Below, piece after piece: positions 6,800-14,680 of a stretch of 27,484 nt of DNA (the stretch's first letter is position 1; each line of letters opens with the position of its first letter). Both the position numbers and the translations under genes were made by a program. Below the pieces are notes generated by a model. That model worked only from the letters and a program-made list of their open reading frames with translations, had not been told where the DNA came from and did not search any database. Source of the stretch: Christensenella sp. UBA5327. GTDB taxonomy: Bacteria; Bacillota; Clostridia; Christensenellales; Aristaeellaceae. The stretch spans positions 335-27,818 of the forward strand of contig DHQX01000007.1 of the NCBI GenBank assembly GCA_002411105.1, given 5' to 3'.

Positions 6800-7783
6800 T
6801 TGTTTGGATATGTATTGAAACGGCTTTTGATCATGGTGTTGATGATCGTGTTGGTGTCCACCATGATCTTCTTCCTGTTCCGGGTGATGCCCGGTGACCC
6901 GACTGCCTTTTTGGTGGACCCTTCCATTACGCCGGAGGCCCGGGCCCAGATGCTCTCGCGCTATGGGCTGGACAAAGGGCTGTGGGATCAATACCTGATT
7001 TTCATGAAGGACCTGGCGCGGCTGGAGTTTGGCAGCTCCTACTTCTACAACCGCCCAGTGCTTCAGATCATCGGCGAAAAGCTGCCCGCTACCTTGATTC
7101 TGATGTTTTCCGCCATGGCGCTGGCCTACCTGATCGGCGTCCTCTTTGGCGCCTGGATGGCCTGGAGGCGGGGGTCACGGCTTGAGACCGGGGGGATCGT
7201 GTTTGTGCTGTTCTTCCGCTCGGCGCCCACCTTCTGGGTGGGGCTGATGGCCATCATCCTGTTTTCAGCAGGGTTGGGCTGGTTTCCCGCCCAGGGCATG
7301 CGCACGGTGGGCACCCCCAGCGGAAGCTTTGCCCAGATGTTCCTCAACTGGGATTTCCTGCACCACCTGATCCTGCCCAGCATTGTGGCGGCGCTGTATT
7401 TCATGGCGACGCCCCTGCTTGTGATGCGCAACTCGATGCTTGAGGTGCTGTCTGAGGACTATGTGGAGATGGCCCATGCCAAGGGCATCAAGCCCCGCAA
7501 GGTGCTCTTTCGCCACGCAGCCAGAAACGCGCTGCTGCCGGTGGTGACCTCGGGCGCTTTATTCATTGGATCGGCCATTGGCGGCCAGGTGCTTATCGAG
7601 GTGGTGTTCTCCTGGCCGGGGCTGGGGCGGGAGATTGTGACCGCTGTTACCCGGCGGGATTATCCCCTGGCCCAGGCCTGCTTCATCATCATCTCCACCA
7701 CCGTCATGGTGATGAACCTGGTGGCCGACCTGCTGTATGCGGCGCTTGACCCCAGGATTTCCTACAAGGCGCTGAAGGGGTGA
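6800..7783 (+). CDS. dppB: Dipeptide-type ABC transporter permease (DppB-like)
   Basis: One of two inner-membrane permeases of the family-5 importer, 327 residues. The start matches the family: MFGYVLKRLLIMVLMIVLVSTMIFFLFRVMPGDP. About six membrane segments follow. The EAA loop, which contacts the ATPase, reads EMAHAKGIKPRKVLFRHAARNALLPVV. Near the end are SWPGLGREIV and RRDYPLAQ, typical of DppB/OppB/GsiC proteins, and ALDPRISY closes the protein. The start codon is TTG 6800, supported by GAGGTGG 8 bases upstream. It follows the binding protein across a 184-bp gap with two stem-loops and overlaps the next gene's ribosome binding region. Substrate class cannot be decided among peptides, nickel or glutathione. 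Confidence 0.95.
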   Translation: MFGYVLKRLLIMVLMIVLVSTMIFFLFRVMPGDPTAFLVDPSITPEARAQMLSRYGLDKGLWDQYLIFMKDLARLEFGSSYFYNRPVLQIIGEKLPATLILMFSAMALAYLIGVLFGAWMAWRRGSRLETGGIVFVLFFRSAPTFWVGLMAIILFSAGLGWFPAQGMRTVGTPSGSFAQMFLNWDFLHHLILPSIVAALYFMATPLLVMRNSMLEVLSEDYVEMAHAKGIKPRKVLFRHAARNALLPVVTSGALFIGSAIGGQVLIEVVFSWPGLGREIVTAVTRRDYPLAQACFIIISTTVMVMNLVADLLYAALDPRISYKALKG

Positions 7784-7785
7784 GA

Positions 7786-8688
7786 ATGATGGAAAAAGTG
7801 AGCCGAGTGAAACGAAACGTGAACACCCAGAGCGTGTTCCATCAGTTTTTGAAAAACATCAGACGCGACAAACTGGCCATGGTGGGGGTTATCCTGCTGG
7901 TCTTCTTTGTGTTTGTGGCCATCTTTGCAAACTCCCTGGCCCCCCACGGCGCCAGGGACCGGCACTACAACGAAGCCCGCAAGATCCGCCGCCTGGAGCC
8001 ACCCTCTTTAGCCCATCCCTTTGGCACCACCGATGTGGGCCGGGACATCTTCTCCCAGGTGATCCTGGGCACCAAGACCGCACTCACCGTGGGGGTGCTG
8101 GCGGCCATCCTGGTCACCGCCGTGGGATCGGTGGTGGGCATCGTGGCGGGGTATTACGGCGGGGTTGTGGATGTGATCATCATGCGCGTCGTGGACTTCT
8201 TCTACGCCATCCCCTTCATCCCCTTTGTGATTGTGCTGGCGGCGGTCACCAAGCCCAGCATGTGGAACATCATCCTGGCGGTGTCCATGCTCTCCTGGCG
8301 CACGGTGGCACGCCTTGTGCGCTCCCAGGTGCTGTCCATCTCCAAGCGCCCCTACATCAAAGCCGGGCGCGTGGCTGGCGCCAGCGATTTACGGCTGATG
8401 TTCAAATACATCCTGCCCAATGTGGTGCCGCTGATCCTGCTGGAGATGGCCTTCATGGTCAACTGGGCCATCACCGCGGAGGCCTCCATCGCCTTTTTAG
8501 GCTTTGGGGATCCCAACGTGCCCAGCTGGGGTCAGATCCTGCACATCGCCTCCTCCACCGGCAACGCCCGGGTGGCCTGGTGGTGGGTGCTGGCCCCCGG
8601 CATGGCGATTGTGCTCCTGTTGATGTCCATCTTCTTTGTGGCTCGGGCCCTGGAAGAGGTGGTTGACCCAAGGCTGAGGAGGCGCTGA
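7786..8688 (+). CDS. dppC: Dipeptide-type ABC transporter permease (DppC-like)
   Basis: The second permease, about 300 residues. The N-terminal OppC/DppC segment has a cytoplasmic basic start, then FLKNIRRDKLAMVGVILLVFFVFVAIFANSLAPH (first membrane helix). HPFGTTDVGRDIFSQVILGTKTAL is the conserved DppC hallmark. The EAA loop is IKAGRVAGASDLRLMFKYILPNVVPLI, and AEASIAFLGFGDPNVPSWG is also typical. It ends with ALEEVVDPRLRRR. ATG 7786 (or 7789) is preferred over GTG 7780, since AAGGGGTGA provides the ribosome binding site. It starts 2 bp after the previous stop, so translation is probably coupled. Confidence 0.95.
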   Translation: MMEKVSRVKRNVNTQSVFHQFLKNIRRDKLAMVGVILLVFFVFVAIFANSLAPHGARDRHYNEARKIRRLEPPSLAHPFGTTDVGRDIFSQVILGTKTALTVGVLAAILVTAVGSVVGIVAGYYGGVVDVIIMRVVDFFYAIPFIPFVIVLAAVTKPSMWNIILAVSMLSWRTVARLVRSQVLSISKRPYIKAGRVAGASDLRLMFKYILPNVVPLILLEMAFMVNWAITAEASIAFLGFGDPNVPSWGQILHIASSTGNARVAWWWVLAPGMAIVLLLMSIFFVARALEEVVDPRLRRR

Positions 8689-8690
8689 GA

Positions 8691-9740
8691 ATGACACTGC
8701 TGGAAGCGAAAAATATCTCCATTGAGTATAAAACCGAGGCCGGTGTCCTGCGCGCGGTGGAGGACGTATCCTTTTCACTGGCGGTGGGCGAAAGCCTGGG
8801 CCTGGTGGGGGAGTCCGGCTGCGGGAAGACCACCCTGGCCAAGTCCATCATCCGCCTCCTGGCCAAAAACGGCCGGATCAGCCAGGGGCAGATGCTGTTT
8901 AAGGGGCAAGACCTGGTGAAGCTGAGCGACGAGGAAATCAGAAAGCTGCGGCTCAAGGAAATCGCCATGGTCTCCCAAAGCGCCATGAACGCCTTGAACC
9001 CGGTCTACACCGTGGGGGATCAGCTCATCGAGGGCATCTGCGCCCACACCACCCTGTCCAGGAAGGCGGCCCATGCCCGGGCGGTGGAGGTGTTCAAAAT
9101 GGTGGGGCTGGAGGAAAAACGCCTGCGCAGCTACCCCCACCAGATGTCAGGTGGCATGAAGCAGCGGGCCATCATCGCCATGGCCTTAACGCTGGACCCG
9201 GCGCTGATCATCGCCGATGAGCCCACCACCGCCCTTGATGTGGTGGTGCAGGACCAGATCCTTCAGCAGATCATCCAGCTGAAAAAGGCCATCAACGGCT
9301 CCATGATCCTCATCACCCACGACATCTCGGTGGTGAGTGAAACCTGTGAGACCATCATCGTCATGTATGGTGGGAAGATCATGGAGCAGGCGCCCACCAA
9401 GGTGTTTTTCAAGCAGCAGGTGCACCCCTATTCCCTGGGGCTGAACAACGCCTTTCCCAGCATCACGGAAATTGGGGAGCAGCTTATCTCCATCCCCGGC
9501 GCCCCGCCCAACCTGCTGGAACAGCAGGCCGGCTGCCGATTTCAGGCGCGCTGCCCCTTTGCGGATGACACATGCCGGAAGGAGCAGCCCCCCCTCGCTC
9601 CCGTGGGGGAGGGGCACCTCTCCGCCTGCCACTACAACTACAAGGCTGATTATTTCCGCCAGGAGAGCAAAAAGCCCCAGACCTGGCAGGCCGTGGCCCG
9701 CCGCATCGAGGCGGAAGGCATCCAGAAAGGAGGCGCCTGA
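8691..9740 (+). CDS. dppD: Dipeptide-type ABC transporter ATP-binding protein (DppD-like)
   Basis: One of two ATPases powering the importer, 349 residues. Walker A is GESGCGKTT (about 40-48), the Q-loop SQSAMNALNPV, the signature MSGGMKQRAIIAMAL, Walker B LIIADEPTTALDV, and the switch His lies in ITHDISVV. The C-terminal oligopeptide/dipeptide extension has GCRFQARCPFADDTC, whose cysteines bind an iron-sulfur cluster in some relatives. It starts 2 bp after dppC and its stop overlaps the next start as TGATG. The signature is SGGM rather than SGGQ, which is usual in DppD. Confidence 0.96.
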   Translation: MTLLEAKNISIEYKTEAGVLRAVEDVSFSLAVGESLGLVGESGCGKTTLAKSIIRLLAKNGRISQGQMLFKGQDLVKLSDEEIRKLRLKEIAMVSQSAMNALNPVYTVGDQLIEGICAHTTLSRKAAHARAVEVFKMVGLEEKRLRSYPHQMSGGMKQRAIIAMALTLDPALIIADEPTTALDVVVQDQILQQIIQLKKAINGSMILITHDISVVSETCETIIVMYGGKIMEQAPTKVFFKQQVHPYSLGLNNAFPSITEIGEQLISIPGAPPNLLEQQAGCRFQARCPFADDTCRKEQPPLAPVGEGHLSACHYNYKADYFRQESKKPQTWQAVARRIEAEGIQKGGA

Positions 9741-10750
9741 TGGACAACCCCATCATCCAGATCAAGGATTTGAGCAAGGTTTTTCCCGTGCCCCGGGGGC
9801 TCCGGGATGTGCTGGAGGGCCGCCGCCAGGCGGTGAAGGCCATTGACGGCATCAGCCTGAACATCGCCAAAGGCGAAATCATTGGCCTGGCGGGGGAGAG
9901 CGGCTCGGGCAAGACCACCACCGGGGAAATCCTGGTGCGCCTGCAAAAGGAGACCAGCGGCAGCATCACCATCGACGGGCACCCGCTGGATGGCAGCGGC
10001 AAGAAGCTGCAAAAGCAGTTCCGCCGGGAAGTGCAGATGATCTTCCAGGACCCCTATGAGACCCTCAACCCCCGCTTCAACGTGTTTGAGACCATCGCCG
10101 AGCCGCTGAAGATCCATGGCGAGCGGGATCAGCAGGTGATCAGAGACCGGGTGATCCAGGCGCTGGAAATCGCGGAGCTGCGGCCTGCCCAGCAGTATAT
10201 GCACCGCTACCCCCACGAGCTTTCCGGCGGCCAGCGCCAGCGGGTGGCCATTGCCCGGGGTGTTGTGATTGGCCCCAAAATCCTGGTGGCGGATGAGCCG
10301 GTGTCCATGCTTGACGTGTCCATCCGGGCGGATATTTTAAACCTCTTAAAGCGCCTTAGGGAGCAGATGGGGCTTACCATGCTCTACATCTCCCATGACC
10401 TGTCCACCATCAAATACCTGTGCGACCGCATCGCCATCATGTATCTGGGCAAGATCATGGAGATTGGCCCGGTGAATGAGGTGATTGCCAACCCCGTCCA
10501 CCCCTACACCCAGGTGCTGCTCTCGGCTGTCCCCGTGGCCGACCCGGACCATGTCAAAAAGCGCATCCTGATTGATGACGAAACCCCCGACCAGATCAAC
10601 CTGCCCCCCGGCTGCCGGTTTAGCCCCCGCTGCCCCTTTGTGCAGCCTGCGTGCGCCAGCTGCGACCACACCATGCGTGAGGCCGGGGAAAACCACTTTC
10701 ACGCCTGCCTGTTTACCCGAGAAGAGCAGCGTACTGAATGCAATCATTAA
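9740..10750 (+). CDS. dppF: Dipeptide-type ABC transporter ATP-binding protein (DppF-like)
   Basis: The second ATPase, 336 residues, expected to form a heterodimer with the DppD-like protein. Walker A GESGSGKTT (about 52-60), QMIFQDPYETLNPR (Q-loop with the typical OppF/DppF wording), signature LSGGQRQRVAIARG, Walker B LVADEPVSMLDVS, and switch region YISHDLSTIKYLC. The C-terminal cysteine motif GCRFSPRCPFVQPAC is present. It is the last gene of the operon; the next 188 bp hold a terminator-like hairpin and the control region of the following gene. Confidence 0.96.
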   Translation: MDNPIIQIKDLSKVFPVPRGLRDVLEGRRQAVKAIDGISLNIAKGEIIGLAGESGSGKTTTGEILVRLQKETSGSITIDGHPLDGSGKKLQKQFRREVQMIFQDPYETLNPRFNVFETIAEPLKIHGERDQQVIRDRVIQALEIAELRPAQQYMHRYPHELSGGQRQRVAIARGVVIGPKILVADEPVSMLDVSIRADILNLLKRLREQMGLTMLYISHDLSTIKYLCDRIAIMYLGKIMEIGPVNEVIANPVHPYTQVLLSAVPVADPDHVKKRILIDDETPDQINLPPGCRFSPRCPFVQPACASCDHTMREAGENHFHACLFTREEQRTECNH

Positions 10751-10836
10751 CGCTTTGATGAGCCGGTCTTTTTTCGCCTTCTCTGTGCGTTAACTCATTC
10801 ATTCAGCATTGATAAAAGAAATAATGGATAAAGTGC

Positions 10837-10866
10837 GGGATGTCGTTGCATTTGCAACGGCATCCC
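10837..10866 (+). terminator. Hairpin after the importer operon; terminator or Crp/Fnr-type site
   Basis: GGGATGTCGTTGCA (10837-10850) and TGCAACGGCATCCC (10853-10866) pair over 14 positions, including one G-U wobble, around a TT centre; CCCTTTGCTTT follows. It is the only strong hairpin after the DppF stop (10750), so it probably ends that transcript, although the T-run is weak. Its core TTGCA-TT-TGCAA also resembles a Crp/Fnr-family palindrome. Confidence 0.55.
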
Positions 10867-10880
10867 TTTGCTTTGCCGGG

Positions 10881-10913
10881 TATACTGGCATCGTAACGTT
10901 AGGAATGACTAAC
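10881..10913 (+). promoter_or_regulatory. Putative promoter -10 and DtxR-type operator of the hemerythrin gene
   Basis: TATACT (10881-10886) is a good -10 without a recognisable -35. GTTAG-GAATGA-CTAAC (10898-10913) has the same half-sites and 6-bp spacing as the three feo repeats. It would span about +6 to +21 of the transcript, a classic repressor position, and ends 25 bp before the ATG. Confidence 0.55.
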
Positions 10914-10938
10914 CTTGAAGATAACAGGAGGGAAAACC

Positions 10939-12138
10939 ATGAGCGCACACATCAACAACCGGGAGCAACCCCAAGACCCGCAGTCCTTCCGCAAGGAAAA
11001 GCTGAAGGAGATCATCGCACGCCTCCACGAGGGCCACACCGTGGAGCAGGTGAAGGGCGAGTTTGAAAAGGTGTTTGGCGAGGTTTCTGCCGAGGAGATC
11101 TCCCAGGCCGAGCAGGCGCTGATCAACGAGGGCATGCAGGTGGAGGAGGTGCAGAAGCTCTGCGACGTCCACGCCGAGGTCTTTAAAGGCTCTATCACCC
11201 AAATTCATCAGCAGCCCACCACAACCCGCCCCGGCCACCCCATCCACACCCTCAAGGCCACCAACAACGCGCTGCGGGCGCTGATCGCGCAGATCCGGGG
11301 CCTCATCGGCAAGGCTGACGGCGCCTCCATCGAAGCCCTGCGGCAAAAGGCCCTGAAGCTGGCAGAGATCGACAGCCACTACAAGATCAAGGAAAACCTG
11401 CTCTTTCCCTATATGGAAAAATATGGCGTCACAGCCCCGCCCAAGGTGATGTGGGGCGTGGACGACGAGATCAGGGCTGAAATTAAAGACGCCATCGCTG
11501 ACATCGCCCACGGCAAGGCTGAAAAGCTGGAAGCAGTCACCATCCGGCTTGAGGACATGGCTTTCAAGGAGGAGCACATCCTGCTGCCCATCCTGGTGGA
11601 AAAGCTGCACGAGGACGAGTGGCAGCAGATCGCCCAGGATGCGCCGGAGTTTGGCTTTTTCCTCATTGATCCTCCCCCCGCCTTCCCTTTGCATGACCGG
11701 ACACCCGCCCGGGGCGAGGCCCAGGCCGAGGGCCGCTTCACCCTGCCCACCGGCAGCTTTAATGCTGAGGAGCTCACCGCCATTTTCAACACCCTGCCCC
11801 TGGACATCACCTTTGTGGACGCGGATGACCGGGTGCGCTTCTTCTCCCAGACGGCTGACCGGGCCTTCCCCCGCACGGTGTCGGTGCTGGGCCGCAATGT
11901 CTCCAACTGCCACCCGCCTGCCAGCGTCCACATCGTGGAAAGCATTGTGAATGACTTCAAATCAGGCAAAAAAGACCACGAGGATTTCTGGATTGGCATG
12001 GGGGAAAGGCTCATCCACATCCGCTACTTTGCCCTGAGAAGCCCTGAGGGCAAATACCTGGGCGTGGTGGAAACCACCCAGGACATCGCCCCGCTCAAGG
12101 GGATCACCGGAGAAAAGCGGCTGCTCTCTGAAAGCTGA
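10939..12138 (+). CDS. DUF438 / hemerythrin-like / PAS domain protein
   Basis: A cytoplasmic 399-residue protein with three domains. Residues about 15-82 are DUF438 (LKEIIARLHEGHTVEQVKGEFEKVF...). Residues about 98-228 form a hemerythrin-like four-helix bundle with likely iron ligands H100/H103 (GHPIHTLKATN), H148 and E152 (HYKIKENLLFPYME), and H213 (FKEEHILLPIL). Residues about 270-390 are a PAS domain of the PAS_10 type (LPLDITFVDADDRVRFFSQTADRAF... GVVETTQDI). Such proteins are thought to sense oxygen, nitric oxide or redox state in anaerobes; the role is not settled. ATG 10939 follows AGGAGG by 7 bases. The upstream repeat matches the feo operators, which fits an iron-containing protein. 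It appears to be transcribed alone. Confidence 0.92.
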   Translation: MSAHINNREQPQDPQSFRKEKLKEIIARLHEGHTVEQVKGEFEKVFGEVSAEEISQAEQALINEGMQVEEVQKLCDVHAEVFKGSITQIHQQPTTTRPGHPIHTLKATNNALRALIAQIRGLIGKADGASIEALRQKALKLAEIDSHYKIKENLLFPYMEKYGVTAPPKVMWGVDDEIRAEIKDAIADIAHGKAEKLEAVTIRLEDMAFKEEHILLPILVEKLHEDEWQQIAQDAPEFGFFLIDPPPAFPLHDRTPARGEAQAEGRFTLPTGSFNAEELTAIFNTLPLDITFVDADDRVRFFSQTADRAFPRTVSVLGRNVSNCHPPASVHIVESIVNDFKSGKKDHEDFWIGMGERLIHIRYFALRSPEGKYLGVVETTQDIAPLKGITGEKRLLSES

Positions 12139-12160
12139 CAAGCATAAACAAGCCAAAAAC

Positions 12161-12200
12161 AAGCGTTCCTTTGACAGAAGGGACGCTTTCCTTATACACT
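12161..12200 (+). promoter_or_regulatory. asnA promoter overlapped by a hairpin
   Basis: TTGACA (12171-12176) is followed by TATACA (16-bp spacing, 12193-12198) or TACACT (18-bp spacing, 12195-12200). AAGCGTTCC (12161-12169) pairs with GGGACGCTT (12180-12188), with one wobble, so the spacer is part of an inverted repeat that could act as an operator or a weak terminator of the preceding gene. The leader to the ATG is only about 20-25 bases. Confidence 0.6.
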
Positions 12201-12227
12201 GGCTGCATTGCTTTCAAGGAGGCCCCC

Positions 12228-13235
12228 ATGCAGCACCTGCGCATTCCCAAGGGCTACACGCCGTGGCTGAACCTGTACGAGACCCAGGAGGCCATCGCCC
12301 TGATCAAAACCACCTTCACGGATTTTCTCTCCAAAGCGCTGAACCTCAAAAGGGTGTCCGCGCCGCTGTTTGTGCTGGAGGACAGCGGCCTTAACGATGA
12401 CTTAAGCGGCGTGGAACGCCCGGTGGCTTTTGACATCCCTTTTTCCCGGGTGCAGGCCCAGGTGGTGCACTCCCTGGCCAAGTGGAAGCGCCAGGCGCTG
12501 GGGCAATACGGCTTCCCCATGGGGGAGGGGCTGTATACCGACATGAACGCCATCAGGCGGGATGAGACGCTTGACAACCTCCACTCCATCTACGTGGACC
12601 AGTGGGACTGGGAAAAGGTGATCGCGCCAGAGGAGCGAAGCATGGAGACGCTCAAGGATGCCATGCAAAACATCGTCACCGCCATCATCTGCACCTATGA
12701 TTTATTGAAGTGGAAATACCCCCGGCTGCCGCTGAAGTTCAAGCACGATGTGCGCTTTGTCACCACGCAGGAACTGGAGGACCGCTGGCCTGACCTCACC
12801 CCCAAACAGCGGGAGGAGAAGATCACCCGGGAATACCGCACCTGCGGCATTCTGCAGATCGGCGGGAAGCTCAAATCCGGCCAGCCCCATGACGGCAGGG
12901 CCCCTGACTATGACGACTGGACCATGAACGGTGACATCCTCTTCTGGCATGAGCCGCTGGGCTGCGCGATGGAACTTTCCAGCATGGGCATCCGCGTGTC
13001 CCCCGATGCGCTGGACCGTCAGCTGCGGGAGAGTGGCTGTGACCACCGCCGCTCCTACCCCTTCCACCAAGCTCTTTTGGCGGGGCACTTGCCCATCACC
13101 ATGGGCGGGGGCATCGGCCAAAGCCGCATGTGCATGCTGCTGCTGGGCAAAGCCCACATCGGCGAGGTGCAGTCCTCCTACTGGGATGAGGCGACCCGGA
13201 CCCGGTGCCGGGATGGCGGGATTGTGCTGCTTTGA
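12228..13235 (+). CDS. asnA: Aspartate--ammonia ligase (AsnA)
   Basis: ATP-dependent synthesis of asparagine from aspartate and free ammonia, a class-II tRNA-synthetase-like cytoplasmic enzyme. The 335-residue length is close to the 330 of E. coli AsnA. Characteristic stretches: LNLKRVSAPLFV, SGLNDDLSGVERPV, VHSLAKWKRQAL, GLYTDMNAIRRDE, DNLHSIYVDQWDWEKVI, ELSSMGIRVSPDAL, and the C-terminal GGGIGQSRMCMLLLGKAHIGEVQSS (class-II motif 3 type). ATG 12228 follows AAGGAGG by 5 bases; an in-frame TTG at 12171 is the -35 element and not a start. It has its own promoter, stands alone, and converges on nfnB across 34 bp. Confidence 0.97.
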   Translation: MQHLRIPKGYTPWLNLYETQEAIALIKTTFTDFLSKALNLKRVSAPLFVLEDSGLNDDLSGVERPVAFDIPFSRVQAQVVHSLAKWKRQALGQYGFPMGEGLYTDMNAIRRDETLDNLHSIYVDQWDWEKVIAPEERSMETLKDAMQNIVTAIICTYDLLKWKYPRLPLKFKHDVRFVTTQELEDRWPDLTPKQREEKITREYRTCGILQIGGKLKSGQPHDGRAPDYDDWTMNGDILFWHEPLGCAMELSSMGIRVSPDALDRQLRESGCDHRRSYPFHQALLAGHLPITMGGGIGQSRMCMLLLGKAHIGEVQSSYWDEATRTRCRDGGIVLL

Positions 13236-13269
13236 GTGATATGGTGTGCTGTATTTCCGGCAAGCTGCC

Positions 13270-14679
13270 TTACTCCGCACCCTCCCCGTGCCTCTCCCGG
13301 ATCATCCGGTCGATGGCCTTGGCGGCGTCCTTGCCGGCGCCCATGGCCAGGATGACGGTGGCGGAGCCGGTGACCACGTCACCCCCCGCGTAGACCTTTT
13401 CCCGTGAGGTGAGGCCGTCGGGGCCATCCACCACGATGCCGCCCCATTTGTCGGTGGAAAGCCCCGGGGTGGTGAGGCGGATGAGGGGGTTTGAGGAGGT
13501 GCCCAGGGCCATGATGACCACATCGGCGGCCAGCTCATACTCGCTGCCGGGCTGCTCAATGGGACGCCTGCGGCCGGAGGCGTCCGGCTCACCCAGGGCC
13601 ATTTTGATGCATTCCAGGCCGCGTACCCAGCCTCTGTCGTCGCCCAGGATCTGGACGGGGTTGGTCTGCAGGTGGAAGACGATGCCCTCCTCCTGGGCGT
13701 GGTGCACCTCTTCAGCACGGGCGGGCAGCTCCTTCATGCCGCGGCGGTAGACGATGGAGACGTCCCCGGCGCCCAGGCGCTTGGCGCAGCGCGCGGCGTC
13801 CATGGCCACGTTGCCCCCGCCCACCACCGCCACATGCCGGCCCCTGAGGATGGGGGTGAGGCTGTTTTCCTCGTAGGCCTTCATGAGGTTGATGCGGGTG
13901 AGGTATTCGTTGGCGGAGTAGACACCCTTGAGCGACTCCCCGGGGATGCCCATGAAGCGGGGAAGCCCGGCGCCCGAGGCGATGAACACCGCCTCAAAGC
14001 CCATTTCCAGCAGCTCGTCGATGGTGAGGGTTTTGCCGATAACGGTGTTGAGCATGACCTCAACCCCCAGACGGGAGAGCGCGTTCACCTCCGCCATCAC
14101 GATGTCCTTGGGCAGGCGGAACTCGGGGATGCCATAGGTGAGGACCCCGCCTGGCAGGTGCAGCGCCTCAAACACGGTGACAGCATAGCCCATCCGGGCC
14201 AGCTCCCCGGCCGCAGTGAGGCCGCCGGGGCCCGCGCCCACCACGGCCACTTTGTGGCCGTTGGGCGTGGGCTTGGGCGGAAGCTCGCAAGCGTTCTCCC
14301 GGTGCCAATCGGCGGCGAAGCGCTCCAGGCGGCCGATGGCCACAGGCTCTCCCTTCAGGCCCCGGACGCAAAGCTCCTCGCACTGGGTCTCCTGGGGGCA
14401 CACCCGGCCGCAGACCGCGGGCAGGGCGCTGGCTTCATTGAGGATGCGGAAGGCAGCTTCAAAATCCCCCTGGGCGATTTGATCAATAAAGCCGGGGATA
14501 TCAATGGCCACCGGGCAGCCGGCCACGCAGGGCTTGTGCTTGCAGGACAGGCAGCGCCGGGCCTCCTCCACGGCCATCTCCGCCGTGTAGCCCAGGGCCA
14601 CCTCTGTAAAATTGCGGTTGCGGGTGTGGGCATCCTGGGTGGGCATATCCACTTTGGTTTTAGACATATTGCGCGCCAT
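13270..14679 (-). CDS. nfnB: NADH-dependent ferredoxin:NADP+ oxidoreductase, large subunit (NfnB/GltA-like)
   Basis: The NADPH-binding subunit of the electron-bifurcating Nfn transhydrogenase, which couples NADH and reduced ferredoxin to NADP+ reduction; annotated in many genomes as glutamate synthase small chain. 469 residues. N-terminal cysteines for two [4Fe-4S] clusters: C43, C46, C51, C55 (CLSCKHKPCVAGCPV) and C90, C94, C100, C104. FAD site GAGPGGL (148-154), LPGGVLTYGIPEFRLPK, a second dinucleotide fold GGGNVAMDAAR, and the closing YAGGDVVTGSATVILAMGAGKDAAKAI. I chose ATG 14679, one base after the nfnA stop, with AGGGGG upstream; ATG 14667 is an alternative. No gltB-type large glutamate synthase gene adjoins, and the partner nfnA does, so the Nfn role is preferred. 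Confidence 0.93.
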   Translation of the reverse strand: MARNMSKTKVDMPTQDAHTRNRNFTEVALGYTAEMAVEEARRCLSCKHKPCVAGCPVAIDIPGFIDQIAQGDFEAAFRILNEASALPAVCGRVCPQETQCEELCVRGLKGEPVAIGRLERFAADWHRENACELPPKPTPNGHKVAVVGAGPGGLTAAGELARMGYAVTVFEALHLPGGVLTYGIPEFRLPKDIVMAEVNALSRLGVEVMLNTVIGKTLTIDELLEMGFEAVFIASGAGLPRFMGIPGESLKGVYSANEYLTRINLMKAYEENSLTPILRGRHVAVVGGGNVAMDAARCAKRLGAGDVSIVYRRGMKELPARAEEVHHAQEEGIVFHLQTNPVQILGDDRGWVRGLECIKMALGEPDASGRRRPIEQPGSEYELAADVVIMALGTSSNPLIRLTTPGLSTDKWGGIVVDGPDGLTSREKVYAGGDVVTGSATVILAMGAGKDAAKAIDRMIRERHGEGAE

Positions 14680-14680
14680 G

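Noticed and set aside
5047..6927. A 626-codon open frame on the minus strand opposite the binding-protein gene
   Set aside because: It is antisense to a clear signal-peptide-bearing binding protein with a strong ribosome binding site. Its translation (His/Val/Gly-rich) matches no family and is what GC-rich codon bias produces on the opposite strand.
12139..12227. A possible T-box or other tRNA-sensing leader before asnA
   Set aside because: The promoter at 12171-12200 leaves a leader of only about 25 bases, far too short for a T-box, and no T-box consensus is present.
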